The translations under genes and the position numbers were made by a program. A stretch of 64,000 bases of DNA, from NCBI GenBank assembly GCA_018716305.1, contig DVKB01000009.1, positions 1 through 64,000 of the forward strand. Direction: 5' to 3'. Numbering within the stretch: position 1 is the stretch's first letter; every line of letters starts with the position of its first letter. Origin of the DNA: Candidatus Scatomonas merdigallinarum. GTDB taxonomy: Bacteria > Bacillota > Clostridia > Lachnospirales > Lachnospiraceae. Below the pieces are notes generated by a model. The model ran no database searches, had not been told where the DNA came from, and was given only the letters and a program-made list of their open reading frames with translations. Shown piece by piece: positions 9,118-19,200 of this stretch.

Positions 9118-9182
9118 GCAATCGAGAAATTTCACAGGCAGTATGTTCCTATGGGTGAGGTACGTCAGATCGATTGCTTTTT
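9118..9182 (+). ncRNA. Candidate small structured RNA downstream of spoIIQ
   Basis: An 8-bp inverted repeat (GCAATCGA at 9118-9125, TCGATTGC at 9170-9177) encloses 44 bases and is followed by five T residues, as in a terminator-closed small RNA. No coding region fits here. I do not recognise an Rfam family. It could also be an elaborate terminator for the spoIIQ transcript. Confidence 0.35.
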
Positions 9183-9231
9183 ATAAAAACGGAGCTGCTT
9201 TTCGCGGCTCCTGTACATACAGAGGCGGAAG

Positions 9232-9474
9232 ATGAATTACACATATATTGTAAAATGCAGGGACAATACCTACTACACCGGCTGGACCAAGGATCTGGAC
9301 AGGCGTATGAAGGCTCACAACAGCGGAACCGGGGCAAAATATACCCGGAGCCGCAGACCGGTGCGTCTGGTTTACTATGAAGCGTACAGGACAAAAGAAG
9401 AAGCCATGCGGCGGGAGAGAGAGATCAAACGGATGTCCAGAAAAGAAAAGGAAAAACTCATCGCCGATGGATGA
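9232..9474 (+). CDS. GIY-YIG nuclease superfamily protein (UPF0213, YhbQ/YazA type)
   Basis: Small protein of 80 aa formed by a single GIY-YIG domain. The two signature strands appear as TYIVKC and YYTGWT, followed by DLDRRMKAHNSG and the conserved Arg/Tyr helices (KYTRSRRP and the KEEAMRREREIK segment). This is the exact size of the UPF0213 group, whose members are single-domain nucleases of unclear cellular role. The binding site is AGGCGG before ATG 9232. It converges on the S1-domain gene across a strong terminator. Confidence 0.93.
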   Translation: MNYTYIVKCRDNTYYTGWTKDLDRRMKAHNSGTGAKYTRSRRPVRLVYYEAYRTKEEAMRREREIKRMSRKEKEKLIADG

Positions 9475-9483
9475 ATGCGCACG

Positions 9484-9531
9484 GATAAAAAAACCCCAAA
9501 GCTGTGAAAGAAAAGTTCCGCAGCTTTGGGG
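9484..9531 (-). terminator. Terminator of the S1-domain gene
   Basis: Perfect 11-bp stem: CCCCAAAGCTG at 9494-9504 with CAGCTTTGGGG at 9521-9531. Read on the minus strand, the stem is followed by a run of seven T residues. It may also stop transcription of the convergent GIY-YIG gene. Confidence 0.92.
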
Positions 9532-9547
9532 CGCTCTTACTGTAAAA

Positions 9548-10246
9548 TTACAGCTTGATATTTTTAAACAGCTCTCCCAGGGAAGTGGTCAGTTCCTCGG
9601 ATTTGGGAAGCTTAATATTGCGCAGCTCCTCCTCTTCTCTGGCAGCGGTATCCTCCTCAAGAGCTTTCATGGACAGGCTCAGCTTGCCGTCCTTGACAGC
9701 GATAACCTTCACTTTTACGCTGTCGCCCACCTTCAGTACCACGGAGGGATCTTTGATCCGGGTGTGGGAGATCTGAGATACGTGTACCAGGCCGGAAAGA
9801 CCATTCTCCAGTTTCACAAAAGCTCCGTAGGGCTGCAGGGTCTCTACGGTTCCATCCATCACAGTCCCCACTGCCACAGCGGCGATGCGGGCTTTTTTCT
9901 CCTCCTGGGCTTTTTCCCGGAGCAGTTCTCTGGCGGAAAGGATCACCCGTCCTTTTTCCTGATCTACCTCTGTGACCCGCACCTGGATTTCTTTGCCCAG
10001 GTATTCGTTGAGATCCGCCACATGGCCCAGAGCCAGGCGGGAAGCGGGGATGAAGCAGCGGATGCCGCCCTGGTTGGAGATTACGCCTTTGTTTACCACT
10101 CCGTCCACCGTAACAGTCAGAGGGGTCTTTTCATCCCGATACTGTTTCATTTTTTCCCAGATTTCCTGATCCTCGTCCTTAAATGTGTCAAAGGACTGAT
10201 CTACCGCTTCTGAGAAGTCGTCCATGGTCAAGTTTTCGTCTGCCAT
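9548..10246 (-). CDS. S1 RNA-binding domain protein (short RpsA-like)
   Basis: Cytoplasmic RNA-binding protein of 232 aa with two S1 (OB-fold) domains. The first, at about 45-110, includes VVNKGVISNQGGIRCFIPASR. The second, at about 126-198, is the more canonical one, with PYGAFVKLENGLSGLVHVSQ. Acidic N- and C-terminal segments flank them. This is far shorter than E. coli S1 (six domains) and matches the short S1-like proteins of clostridia, whose role in translation is uncertain. ATG 10246 is chosen because the GTG nine bases upstream is part of the GAGGTGA binding site. It is transcribed divergently from the pyrophosphatase. Confidence 0.9.
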   Translation of the reverse strand: MADENLTMDDFSEAVDQSFDTFKDEDQEIWEKMKQYRDEKTPLTVTVDGVVNKGVISNQGGIRCFIPASRLALGHVADLNEYLGKEIQVRVTEVDQEKGRVILSARELLREKAQEEKKARIAAVAVGTVMDGTVETLQPYGAFVKLENGLSGLVHVSQISHTRIKDPSVVLKVGDSVKVKVIAVKDGKLSLSMKALEEDTAAREEEELRNIKLPKSEELTTSLGELFKNIKL

Positions 10247-10282
10247 ATTATTCACCTCATTTGATTAGATTTTGTGATATAC

Positions 10283-10330
10283 AGTATACCATAGAAAAGT
10301 GTTTACCGAAAGAAAAATCAATGCTATGAT
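10283..10330. promoter_or_regulatory. Divergent promoters between S1-domain gene and pyrophosphatase
   Basis: On the plus strand, TTTACC (10302-10307), 17 bases and TATGAT (10325-10330) precede the pyrophosphatase. On the minus strand, TATACT (10283-10288) is a good -10 for the S1-domain gene, with a weaker -35 about 16 bases upstream. The two overlap, so expression may be mutually constrained. Confidence 0.6.
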
Positions 10331-10369
10331 GAATACAACCCTGAGAATTGCCCGAAAGAGAGGGAAAAC

Positions 10370-12019
10370 ATGAAAAGAGAGAATAAGGTCTATATTATCG
10401 GCCATAAAAATCCAGATACGGATTCCATCTGCTCGGCCATTGCCTACGCGGATATCAAAAACCGCACGGAAAAGGGCACCTTTGTGGCAAAGCGGGCGGG
10501 ACAGATCAATGAAGAGACAGAATATGTGCTGAAGCGTTTCGGTGTCCGGGCGCCCGGATATCTTTCCGACGCGGGAACCCAGGTGCGGGAGATTGAGATT
10601 CACGAGGTGAAAGGGGTTCCGGGAACTATTTCCGTGAAAAAGGCCTGGGAATCCATGAGAGAGCAGAATGTGGTCACCCTTCCCATCACTACGGAGGATG
10701 AGTGCCTGGAAGGGCTCATCACCGTCAGCGATATCGCCAAATCCTATATGGACGCCTACGACAGCAGCGTCATGTCCCAGGCAAAAACCCAGTACCGCAG
10801 CATCGCGGAGACACTGGACGGATCCGTGATCGTGGGAAATGAGCACGGCTACTTTGTCAAGGGCCGGGTAGTCATCGGAGCCTTTCATCCGGATACCATG
10901 GAAAATTATATCCACCAGGACGATCTGGTGATTCTGGGAAACCGTGCGGAGGATCAGCTCTGCGCCATTGAGATGAACGCCAGCTGCCTGGTAGTGGGGC
11001 TGGGAGCCAAGGTCTCCCGGACTATTCAGAAGCTGGCGGAGGAGATGAGCTGCGTCATCATCAGCACGCCCCACGACACCTACACCATCGCCAGGCTGAT
11101 CAATCAGTCCATTCCCATCAAACATCTGATGACCAGGGAAAATATTATTTGTTTCCATACCAGCGATATGGTGGATACCATCAAGGAAGTCATGAAAAAA
11201 AGCCGACACAGAGATTATCCTATTCTCAACAAAAAGGGAAAGTATATCGGAACCATCTCCCGCAGGAATCTGATCAGCAGCCGGAAAAAGCAGCTGATCC
11301 TGGTGGATCACAACGAGAAATCCCAGGCGGTGGACAACATTGACGAAGCGGAGATCCTGGAGATTATCGATCATCACCGCCTGGGCTCCCTGGAGACAGT
11401 GTCCCCGGTGATGTTCCGGAATCAGCCGGTGGGCTGCACGGGAACCATTATGTACCAGATCTATCAGGAGAGAAATCTGGATATTCCCCAGAACATTGCG
11501 GGACTTTTGTGCGCGGCCATTATTTCCGACACTCTGATGTTCCGTTCTCCCACCTGCACTCCGGCGGACCAGGCGGCGGCGGAGGCTCTGGCAAAGATCG
11601 CCGGCATCGATATCCAGGAATTCGCCACGGAAATGTTCCACGCCGGCAGCAATCTCCGGGACAAATCCGCGGAGGAGATTTTCTATCAGGATTTCAAGAA
11701 GTTTATTATGGAGGATGTTACCTTCGGCGTAGGCCAGATTAATTCCATGGACGCCGAGGAGCTGACCGCCATCCGCCAGCATCTGCTGCCCCACCTGAAG
11801 AGCGAGTGCGGCAAGCACGGCATCCAGATGGTCTTCTTTATGCTCACCAACATCATTGATGAGTCCACAGAACTGCTCTATTACGGAGATCAGGCAAAAG
11901 AACTGATCCAGGCGGCATTCCCGGTGGAGGCAGATGATAAGAGCTGCGTGCTGCCGGGGGTAGTATCCAGAAAAAAACAGCTGATTCCCGCCTTTATGAC
12001 GGCTCTTCAGCAGAGGTAG
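10370..12019 (+). CDS. Family II Mn-dependent inorganic pyrophosphatase with CBS and DRTGG regulatory domains
   Basis: Cytoplasmic enzyme that hydrolyses pyrophosphate to phosphate. The DHH-type N-terminal metal site is seen as GHKNPDTDS (His12, Asp16, Asp18), and the DHH motif as IDHHRLGS (Asp334, His335, His336). Between them a large insert (about 75-305) contains a CBS domain, a DRTGG domain and a second CBS domain. This is the clostridial regulated form in which adenine nucleotides control activity. Length 549 aa matches that subclass. It is followed after 4 bases by a flavin reductase gene. The start ATG lies behind a GAGAGGG binding site. Confidence 0.95.
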   Translation: MKRENKVYIIGHKNPDTDSICSAIAYADIKNRTEKGTFVAKRAGQINEETEYVLKRFGVRAPGYLSDAGTQVREIEIHEVKGVPGTISVKKAWESMREQNVVTLPITTEDECLEGLITVSDIAKSYMDAYDSSVMSQAKTQYRSIAETLDGSVIVGNEHGYFVKGRVVIGAFHPDTMENYIHQDDLVILGNRAEDQLCAIEMNASCLVVGLGAKVSRTIQKLAEEMSCVIISTPHDTYTIARLINQSIPIKHLMTRENIICFHTSDMVDTIKEVMKKSRHRDYPILNKKGKYIGTISRRNLISSRKKQLILVDHNEKSQAVDNIDEAEILEIIDHHRLGSLETVSPVMFRNQPVGCTGTIMYQIYQERNLDIPQNIAGLLCAAIISDTLMFRSPTCTPADQAAAEALAKIAGIDIQEFATEMFHAGSNLRDKSAEEIFYQDFKKFIMEDVTFGVGQINSMDAEELTAIRQHLLPHLKSECGKHGIQMVFFMLTNIIDESTELLYYGDQAKELIQAAFPVEADDKSCVLPGVVSRKKQLIPAFMTALQQR

Positions 12020-12023
12020 CGCC

Positions 12024-12599
12024 ATGGGAAAACAGAAATGGAAGCCGGGAAATATGCTGTATCCCCTGCCGGCAGTGCTGGTAACGGCGGCCGACAGACA
12101 GGGAAGGACCAATGTCTTTACTGTGGCCTGGGCGGGCACGGTCTGCACCAATCCCCCTATGGTCTCTATTTCCGTGCGGCCGGAGCGGTTCTCCCATCAC
12201 ATGATCCTGGAGACGGGAGAATTTGTTTTAAACCTGACCACGGAGAGAATGGCTTACGCGGTGGATTACTGCGGGGTAAAGTCCGGCAGGGATGTGGATA
12301 AATTTCAGAAATTGAAGCTTCAGACGGAACCGGCGTCGGAAGTGGGGGTTCCCATGATTAAAGATGCACCAGTCTGCATAGAATGCCGGGTGACGGAAGT
12401 GAAGCATTTGGGTTCTCACGACCTGTTTCTTGCAAAAGTGCTGGCAGTCCACACGGAGGAAGCCTACCTGGACCGGAAGGGAAGACTGCGGCTGCAGGAT
12501 GCGGGAATGCTGGCTTATTCTCATGGAGAATACTACGGATTGGGGAAAAAACTGGGAACCTTCGGCTTCAGCGTCAGGCGCAGAAAAACCGGAAAATGA
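12024..12599 (+). CDS. Flavin reductase family protein (flavoredoxin-like)
   Basis: Cytoplasmic FMN-binding split-barrel protein of 191 aa. The pattern LYPLPAVLVTAADRQGRTNV, then AWAGTVCTNPPMVSISVRP and SHHMILETGEFVLNLTT, is typical of flavoredoxin or NAD(P)H:flavin oxidoreductases that carry electrons in anaerobes. The gene starts 5 bases after the pyrophosphatase with AGAGGTAG as binding site, so it shares that transcript. The electron donor and acceptor cannot be inferred. Confidence 0.88.
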   Translation: MGKQKWKPGNMLYPLPAVLVTAADRQGRTNVFTVAWAGTVCTNPPMVSISVRPERFSHHMILETGEFVLNLTTERMAYAVDYCGVKSGRDVDKFQKLKLQTEPASEVGVPMIKDAPVCIECRVTEVKHLGSHDLFLAKVLAVHTEEAYLDRKGRLRLQDAGMLAYSHGEYYGLGKKLGTFGFSVRRRKTGK

Positions 12600-12617
12600 A
12601 AGTCCTAAAATTCAATC

Positions 12618-12646
12618 TTGCATATTAAGCAGGCGCATGATATAAT
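12618..12646 (+). promoter_or_regulatory. gdhA promoter
   Basis: TTGCAT at 12618-12623, a 17-base spacer and TATAAT at 12641-12646 with a TG extension. This is a near-consensus vegetative promoter. The predicted start of transcription is about 12653, leaving a leader of roughly 48 bases before gdhA. Confidence 0.82.
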
Positions 12647-12676
12647 GCAACAGTGATTAAAGATACAAAAATTTAA

Positions 12677-14035
<1,359 letters not shown>

Positions 14036-14070
14036 TGAGGTCACAGAAGACACTGTCATGAAAAATTTAC

Positions 14071-14107
14071 CGGCAGATGAACATGGAAACGTGTTCATCT
14101 GCCGTTT
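14071..14107 (+). terminator. Hairpin terminator after gdhA
   Basis: Perfect 13-bp stem: CGGCAGATGAACA at 14071-14083 with TGTTCATCTGCCG at 14092-14104, then TTT. The T-run is short, but the stem is very strong and lies 35 bases after the gdhA stop. It falls inside the longest frame of the next gene, which argues for a downstream start there. Confidence 0.65.
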
Positions 14108-14123
14108 CTGCGGTATGGAGAAT

Positions 14124-14645
14124 ATGAAAGAACATTACGGGAAAAACTGTATCATACTCATCGGTATGCCGGGGGTGGGAAAAAGTACCATCGGAGTAAT
14201 CCTGGCCAAGGAGCTGGGCATGCAGTTTCTGGATTCGGATCTGCTGATCCAGGAACAGGAAAAAAAGCTTCTGCGGGAGATTATCGAGGAAAAAGGGGTG
14301 AAGGGATTTCTGGAGATTGAAAACCGGGTCAACGCCTCCATCCGGGCGGAAAACACCGTAATTGCCACCGGGGGCAGCGCGGTATACGGCAGGGAAGCCA
14401 TGGAACATCTGAAAACTCTGGGAACTGTAGTCTATCTGCGGCTGCCTTATCCGAAACTCAGGCGGAGGCTCCACAATCTGAAAGGCCGGGGAGTGGTGCT
14501 GAAAGAAGGGCAGAGCTTCCGGGAACTTTTTCAGGAGAGAAGCCGTCTGTATGAGAAATACGCGGACGTAATCATTGAAGAAGAAAACAGGGACATCGAG
14601 GCCACATTGAAAGAAATCCTTAATTTTTATTTACAAAACCATTGA
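14124..14645 (+). CDS. aroK: Shikimate kinase family protein
   Basis: P-loop kinase of the shikimate kinase family, which phosphorylates shikimate on the chorismate pathway. Walker A is IGMPGVGKST, followed by FLDSDLLI (the substrate-binding DSD) and ATGGSAV where the family usually has GGG. From ATG 14124 the protein is 173 aa, the normal family length. The frame stays open to an ATG at 14058, but that would add 22 residues and place the gdhA terminator hairpin inside the coding region. GGAG sits only 3 bases before ATG 14124, so the start is uncertain. Other shikimate genes are absent nearby. Another small-molecule kinase activity is possible. Confidence 0.78.
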   Translation: MKEHYGKNCIILIGMPGVGKSTIGVILAKELGMQFLDSDLLIQEQEKKLLREIIEEKGVKGFLEIENRVNASIRAENTVIATGGSAVYGREAMEHLKTLGTVVYLRLPYPKLRRRLHNLKGRGVVLKEGQSFRELFQERSRLYEKYADVIIEEENRDIEATLKEILNFYLQNH

Positions 14646-14704
14646 GATGGGTTAATATAGTAAAAGTCCATTGGGGTTATTATAAAAAAAATTCGAGGTG
14701 GAAC

Positions 14705-15997
14705 ATGGAACAGTATGTTATAAAAGGAGGAAATCCTCTTGTCGGTGAAGTGGAAATCGGGGGAGCGAAAAACGCTGCACTGGCAATACTGACAGCTGCC
14801 ATCATGACAGATGAATCTGTTCTGATAGAGAATATACCGGACGTTAGCGACATCAATGTACTGTTAGAGGCAATTTCCGTTATCGGAGCTATAGTAGAGC
14901 GGATCGACCGCCATACGGTGCGGATCAGCGGCGCCACCATTGGTTCCGTTAGTGTGGACTATGAATTTATCAAGAAAATCCGGGCTTCCTATTATCTGCT
15001 GGGAGCTCTGCTCGGCAAGTATAAGAAGGCGGAGGTACCTCTGCCCGGGGGCTGCAACATCGGCAGCCGTCCCATCGACCAGCATCTGAAGGGCTTCCGG
15101 GCCCTGGGAGCCAAAGTCAGCATTGTCAACGGATCCATTGTGGCTTCCGCGGACAACCTGCGGGGGGCTCACATTTTCCTGGACATGGTGTCGGTGGGAG
15201 CTACCATCAATATTATGATGGCCGCCTGCATGGCCAGGGGAAATACCATCATTGAGAATGCGGCCAGAGAGCCTCATGTGGTGGACGCGGCCAACTTCCT
15301 CAACAGCATGGGAGCCAATATCAAAGGAGCCGGCACAGATGTAATCCGGATCCGGGGCGTGGAATCCCTGCACAGCAGCAATTATTCCATTGTGCCGGAT
15401 ATGATCGAGGCGGGAACCTACATGTTTGCCGCAGCGGCCACCCGGGGGGATGTGCTGGTAAAAGATGTGATTCCCAAACATCTGGAAGCCATGACCGCCA
15501 AGCTGCAGGAGATCGGCTGTGAGGTGGAGGAGTTTGACGACGCGGTGCGGGTATCCGCCAGGGGAAGACTGGGACGGACCCATGTGAAAACTCTGCCCTA
15601 TCCGGGATTTCCCACGGATATGCAGCCCCAGATCAGCGTGACGCTGGCTCTGGCCAAAGGTACCAGCATTGTGACGGAGAGTATTTTTGAAAACCGTTTT
15701 AAATATGTGGACGAGCTGGCCCGTATGGGAGCCAATATTAAAGTAGAGGGAAACACCGCCATCATCGACGGCACGGAGAAGCTTACCGGCGCCAGAATTT
15801 CCGCTCCGGATCTGCGGGCGGGAGCCGCTCTGGTGATTGCCGGGCTGGCCGGCGAGGGAATCACGGTGGTAGATGACATTGTTTATATCCAGAGAGGATA
15901 CGAGGACTTTGACGCGAAGCTCCGCGCTCTGGGCGCGGAGATCGAGAAGGTTTCCAGTGAGAAGGAGATCCAGAAGTTCCGCATGCGGGTGGGCTGA
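14705..15997 (+). CDS. murA: UDP-N-acetylglucosamine 1-carboxyvinyltransferase
   Basis: First committed enzyme of peptidoglycan precursor synthesis; it transfers enolpyruvate from PEP to UDP-GlcNAc and is the fosfomycin target. The protein (430 aa) shows GGAKNAAL near the N-terminus and the active-site loop LPGGCNIGSRP with Cys117. The Cys, rather than Asp, predicts fosfomycin sensitivity by target. A frame extends upstream to 14642, but ATG 14705 has the binding site GAGGTGG and matches family N-termini (MEQYVIKGG). A strong terminator follows at 16053. Confidence 0.97.
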   Translation: MEQYVIKGGNPLVGEVEIGGAKNAALAILTAAIMTDESVLIENIPDVSDINVLLEAISVIGAIVERIDRHTVRISGATIGSVSVDYEFIKKIRASYYLLGALLGKYKKAEVPLPGGCNIGSRPIDQHLKGFRALGAKVSIVNGSIVASADNLRGAHIFLDMVSVGATINIMMAACMARGNTIIENAAREPHVVDAANFLNSMGANIKGAGTDVIRIRGVESLHSSNYSIVPDMIEAGTYMFAAAATRGDVLVKDVIPKHLEAMTAKLQEIGCEVEEFDDAVRVSARGRLGRTHVKTLPYPGFPTDMQPQISVTLALAKGTSIVTESIFENRFKYVDELARMGANIKVEGNTAIIDGTEKLTGARISAPDLRAGAALVIAGLAGEGITVVDDIVYIQRGYEDFDAKLRALGAEIEKVSSEKEIQKFRMRVG

Positions 15998-16052
15998 GAC
16001 CTGCCGTACCGGAAAAGCTGCGGCTATAGCAACAGAATTTGTACACATAGGA

Positions 16053-16094
16053 GAAAATGCGAAGCTATTTATATAGTAAGCATTTTCTTTTTTT
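16053..16094 (+). terminator. murA terminator
   Basis: GAAAATGC (16053-16060) pairs with GCATTTTC (16080-16087) and is followed by seven T residues. Confidence 0.88.
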
Positions 16095-16178
16095 GTGAAA
16101 TTTGTCCGAAAAAACGGTGAAAAAGTCAGCGCGGAGAGATAATCAGAAAAAATTCAACAAAGAGCCGAAAATATTCGA

Positions 16179-16207
16179 TTGACTAAAATTTTCCATGGAT
16201 GTAAGGT
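16179..16207 (+). promoter_or_regulatory. Candidate promoter of the first GH43 gene
   Basis: TTGACT at 16179-16184, a 17-base spacer and TAAGGT at 16202-16207 inside GATGTAAGGTTA. The same arrangement occurs before the SAM riboswitch at 46268. A TATATTAT at 16213-16220 is an alternative -10. The 302-base gap between murA and this gene otherwise shows only the murA terminator. Confidence 0.5.
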
Positions 16208-16299
16208 TAATGTATATTATGCGGTAACTGTCTGCAAGTCCTGATATTTCCGGATTTCCGGCCGCTGCCGCGTAAAAATAAAAAGAAAGGAAGGAGAAT

Positions 16300-19200
16300 A
16301 TGAAGAAGCAATTCAAAAGCGCGGCGGCGATCACGCTGGCCGCGGCCATGACACTGTCATTGGTGCCATGGACAGAGCCGGTGCGTACAGAAGCGGCGGA
16401 TCTGCCGGAAGTTACTGCTCACTACGATATGTCCCACAGCGGAAATCAGCTACTGGACGTATCCGGAAATGACAGAAATGCCATTCTGTACAACACCCAG
16501 GACAGTGACTTCAAGTCCGGGGAAGGCGCCAACGTACTGCAGTTTGTCAACCGGCAGTACGCGGACCTGCCTCAGGGGCTGGTGACGGGAACGGACAATG
16601 ATTTCACCGTTGAGATCACCCTGTCCACAGAAACCCAGGCTGCTCAGTGGGCCTGGTGCATCGGCCAGGGCATCGGAACCTGGGCCGGAAATGACGTAGG
16701 AAACTATGTATTTGTCAACCCGAAGGGAGCTCCGGGAGACCGGGGAGGAGAAATCCTGTCCGGCATCAAGGTGGGCTCACCCCAGTCAGATGAGGTAAGA
16801 CTTCCCTCCCCCGCCAAGGATCTGGGCAGCGATTACAGCACCATTACCCTGGTAGGTGAGGACAACACTCTGACCCTGTACCTGGACGGAGAGGAGATTG
16901 CAGAGACAGAACACCCGTATTCTATGGCGGATATTATCCCTGAGGGAGACGTTCTGGGATACATCGGCAAATCCCTCTGGGAGCCGGACGCTCTGCTGAC
17001 CGCCAATGTGGGAGATATGAAGTTCTATGATGAGGCTCTGAACCCGGAGCAGGTCAGCGCCAGCATGCCCACAGAGGGCGACAAAGCGGCTATGAAAGCC
17101 GCGGAGACCGGTACGCCTCTGCCTACAGATACGCCGGAACCTTCCGCGGAGCCTACGGGAACTCCCGGAGACACAACTTTGCTGGCGGCTTACGATATGT
17201 CCCATGAGGGCGATACCCTGAAGGATGTATCCGGAAACGGCAATGACGCGGTTCTCTACGGCACGGAGGAGGAAGATTTCTACTCCAGCGGTGAGACAGA
17301 CGTCTGGAAACTGTCCAATGACGGCTACGCGGAACTTCCGGCTTCCATTTCGGAAGACCTGGGAGGCAGCGTGGACTTTACGGTTCAGGCGACTCTGACC
17401 ACCCAGACCTCCGCGGCCCACTGGCTGTTCACCATCGGCGATGGAGTGGGAACCTGGAACGCGAAGAACGTAGGAAACTATATCTTTGTGAATCCCAGCG
17501 CCAGCGAAAAGGGCGGCAATTTCCTGGCTGCCATTAAAACCGGAACCGGCAATGAATGGAAAGAAAGCCGGTTCAATGACAGCAGCACCGGCATGGGGGA
17601 TGTAAACGGCTACGGCACCGTTACCCTCACCGGCCAGGGCGGAAATCTGAAGCTGTACCTGGACGGAGAGCTGGTAAGCTCTGCCTCCCAGGACAAGACC
17701 ATCCAGGATGTGCTGCCGGACAACATTTTCGGCTATATCGGAAAATCCCTCTATGAGCCGGACGCTCTGCTGACCGCCAATCTGGCGGATTTCCGGATTT
17801 ACTCCGGAGCCATGAGCCAGGAGGAGATCCAGGCGGGACTGCCCGGCGCGGAAGAGAAGAACACCCTGTTTCTGGCAGATGTGCTGGAGACGGTAAAGGG
17901 AGCCAATGAAAGCCTGGAGGCGGTGAAAGAGAATCTTTCCCTGCCGGAAAAAATTGATAATGTAGAGATTTCCTGGGGCCAGTGGGATCAGTCCGTGATT
18001 GCGGCGGACGGAACCGTAACCGCTCCTACGGATCAGGAAACTGTGGTGTCCATCCCCTTCACCTACGAACTGGGAGGCTCCACCTACGAGGAAACGATTG
18101 AGGCCACTGTTCCCCCTGTAAACGCGGAGGAGGAAGTAAAAGAGGCGCTTGCTTCCATTGACATCCCCAACAAGGATGACGTAAGAGGAAACATTACGCT
18201 TCCGGAAACAAGCGAAAACGGCCTGGCTATTACCTGGACCACGGATCATTCAGAGATCGTCAACGTAGAAGCTGTGGAAAACGAGGGCTATGACACCACT
18301 CCCGCAGGTACGGTTACCCGGCCGGAGAAAGATACGGTTGTGACTATGACCGCTTCTGTGACCATGGAGGATGTGACTGAAACAAAAGAAATCCCCATCA
18401 CTGTTAAGGCGGCTCCGGCGGAAATTTCTGATTCTGACTACACCGACTATTTCTTTGCTTACTTTGCAGGCGAGGGATATTCGGATGGCGAGCAGATCTA
18501 TTTCGCCTCCAGCCAGGACGGACTGAACTGGGACGACCTGAACAACAATGAGCCGGTGCTTACCTCCACGCTGGGAGAGAAGGGCGTCCGGGATCCATTC
18601 ATTATCCGTTCTCCGGAAGGAGATAAGTTCTATCTCATCGCCACAGATCTGAAGATCAACGGCGGAAACGGATGGGACGCGGCACAGAATAACGGAAGTC
18701 AGTCCCTGATGGTCTGGGAGTCCAACGACCTGATTCACTGGTCTGACCAGAGAATGGTGGAAGTATCCGCGGAGATTGGCGCGGGATGTACCTGGGCTCC
18801 GGAAGCTACCTACGATCCCATGACAGGAGAGTACGTAGTATACTGGGCTTCAAGAACACCGGCGGTCGACAGCAAACAGCGGGTTTATTACGCGAAGACC
18901 AGAGACTTCTATACTTTCACAGAGCCGGAAGTATTCATCGACTATGATGAGTCCAGCATCGACACTACCATCATCAAGGGTGATGACGGCTATTACTACC
19001 GGTACACCAAGAATGAGGGCGGCGCCACCAATGATCTGGGAGCTCTGACCAAGACGGTATTTGTGGAAAGATCACAGACGCTTCTGGGAGAGTGGGAGCA
19101 TATTCCTTCCGATTCCCTGAACGCCAACCAGTGGGTGGAAGGCCCCACCATCTTCAAACTCAACGAGGATGATGCCACAGACACCCAGAAGTACTGCCTG

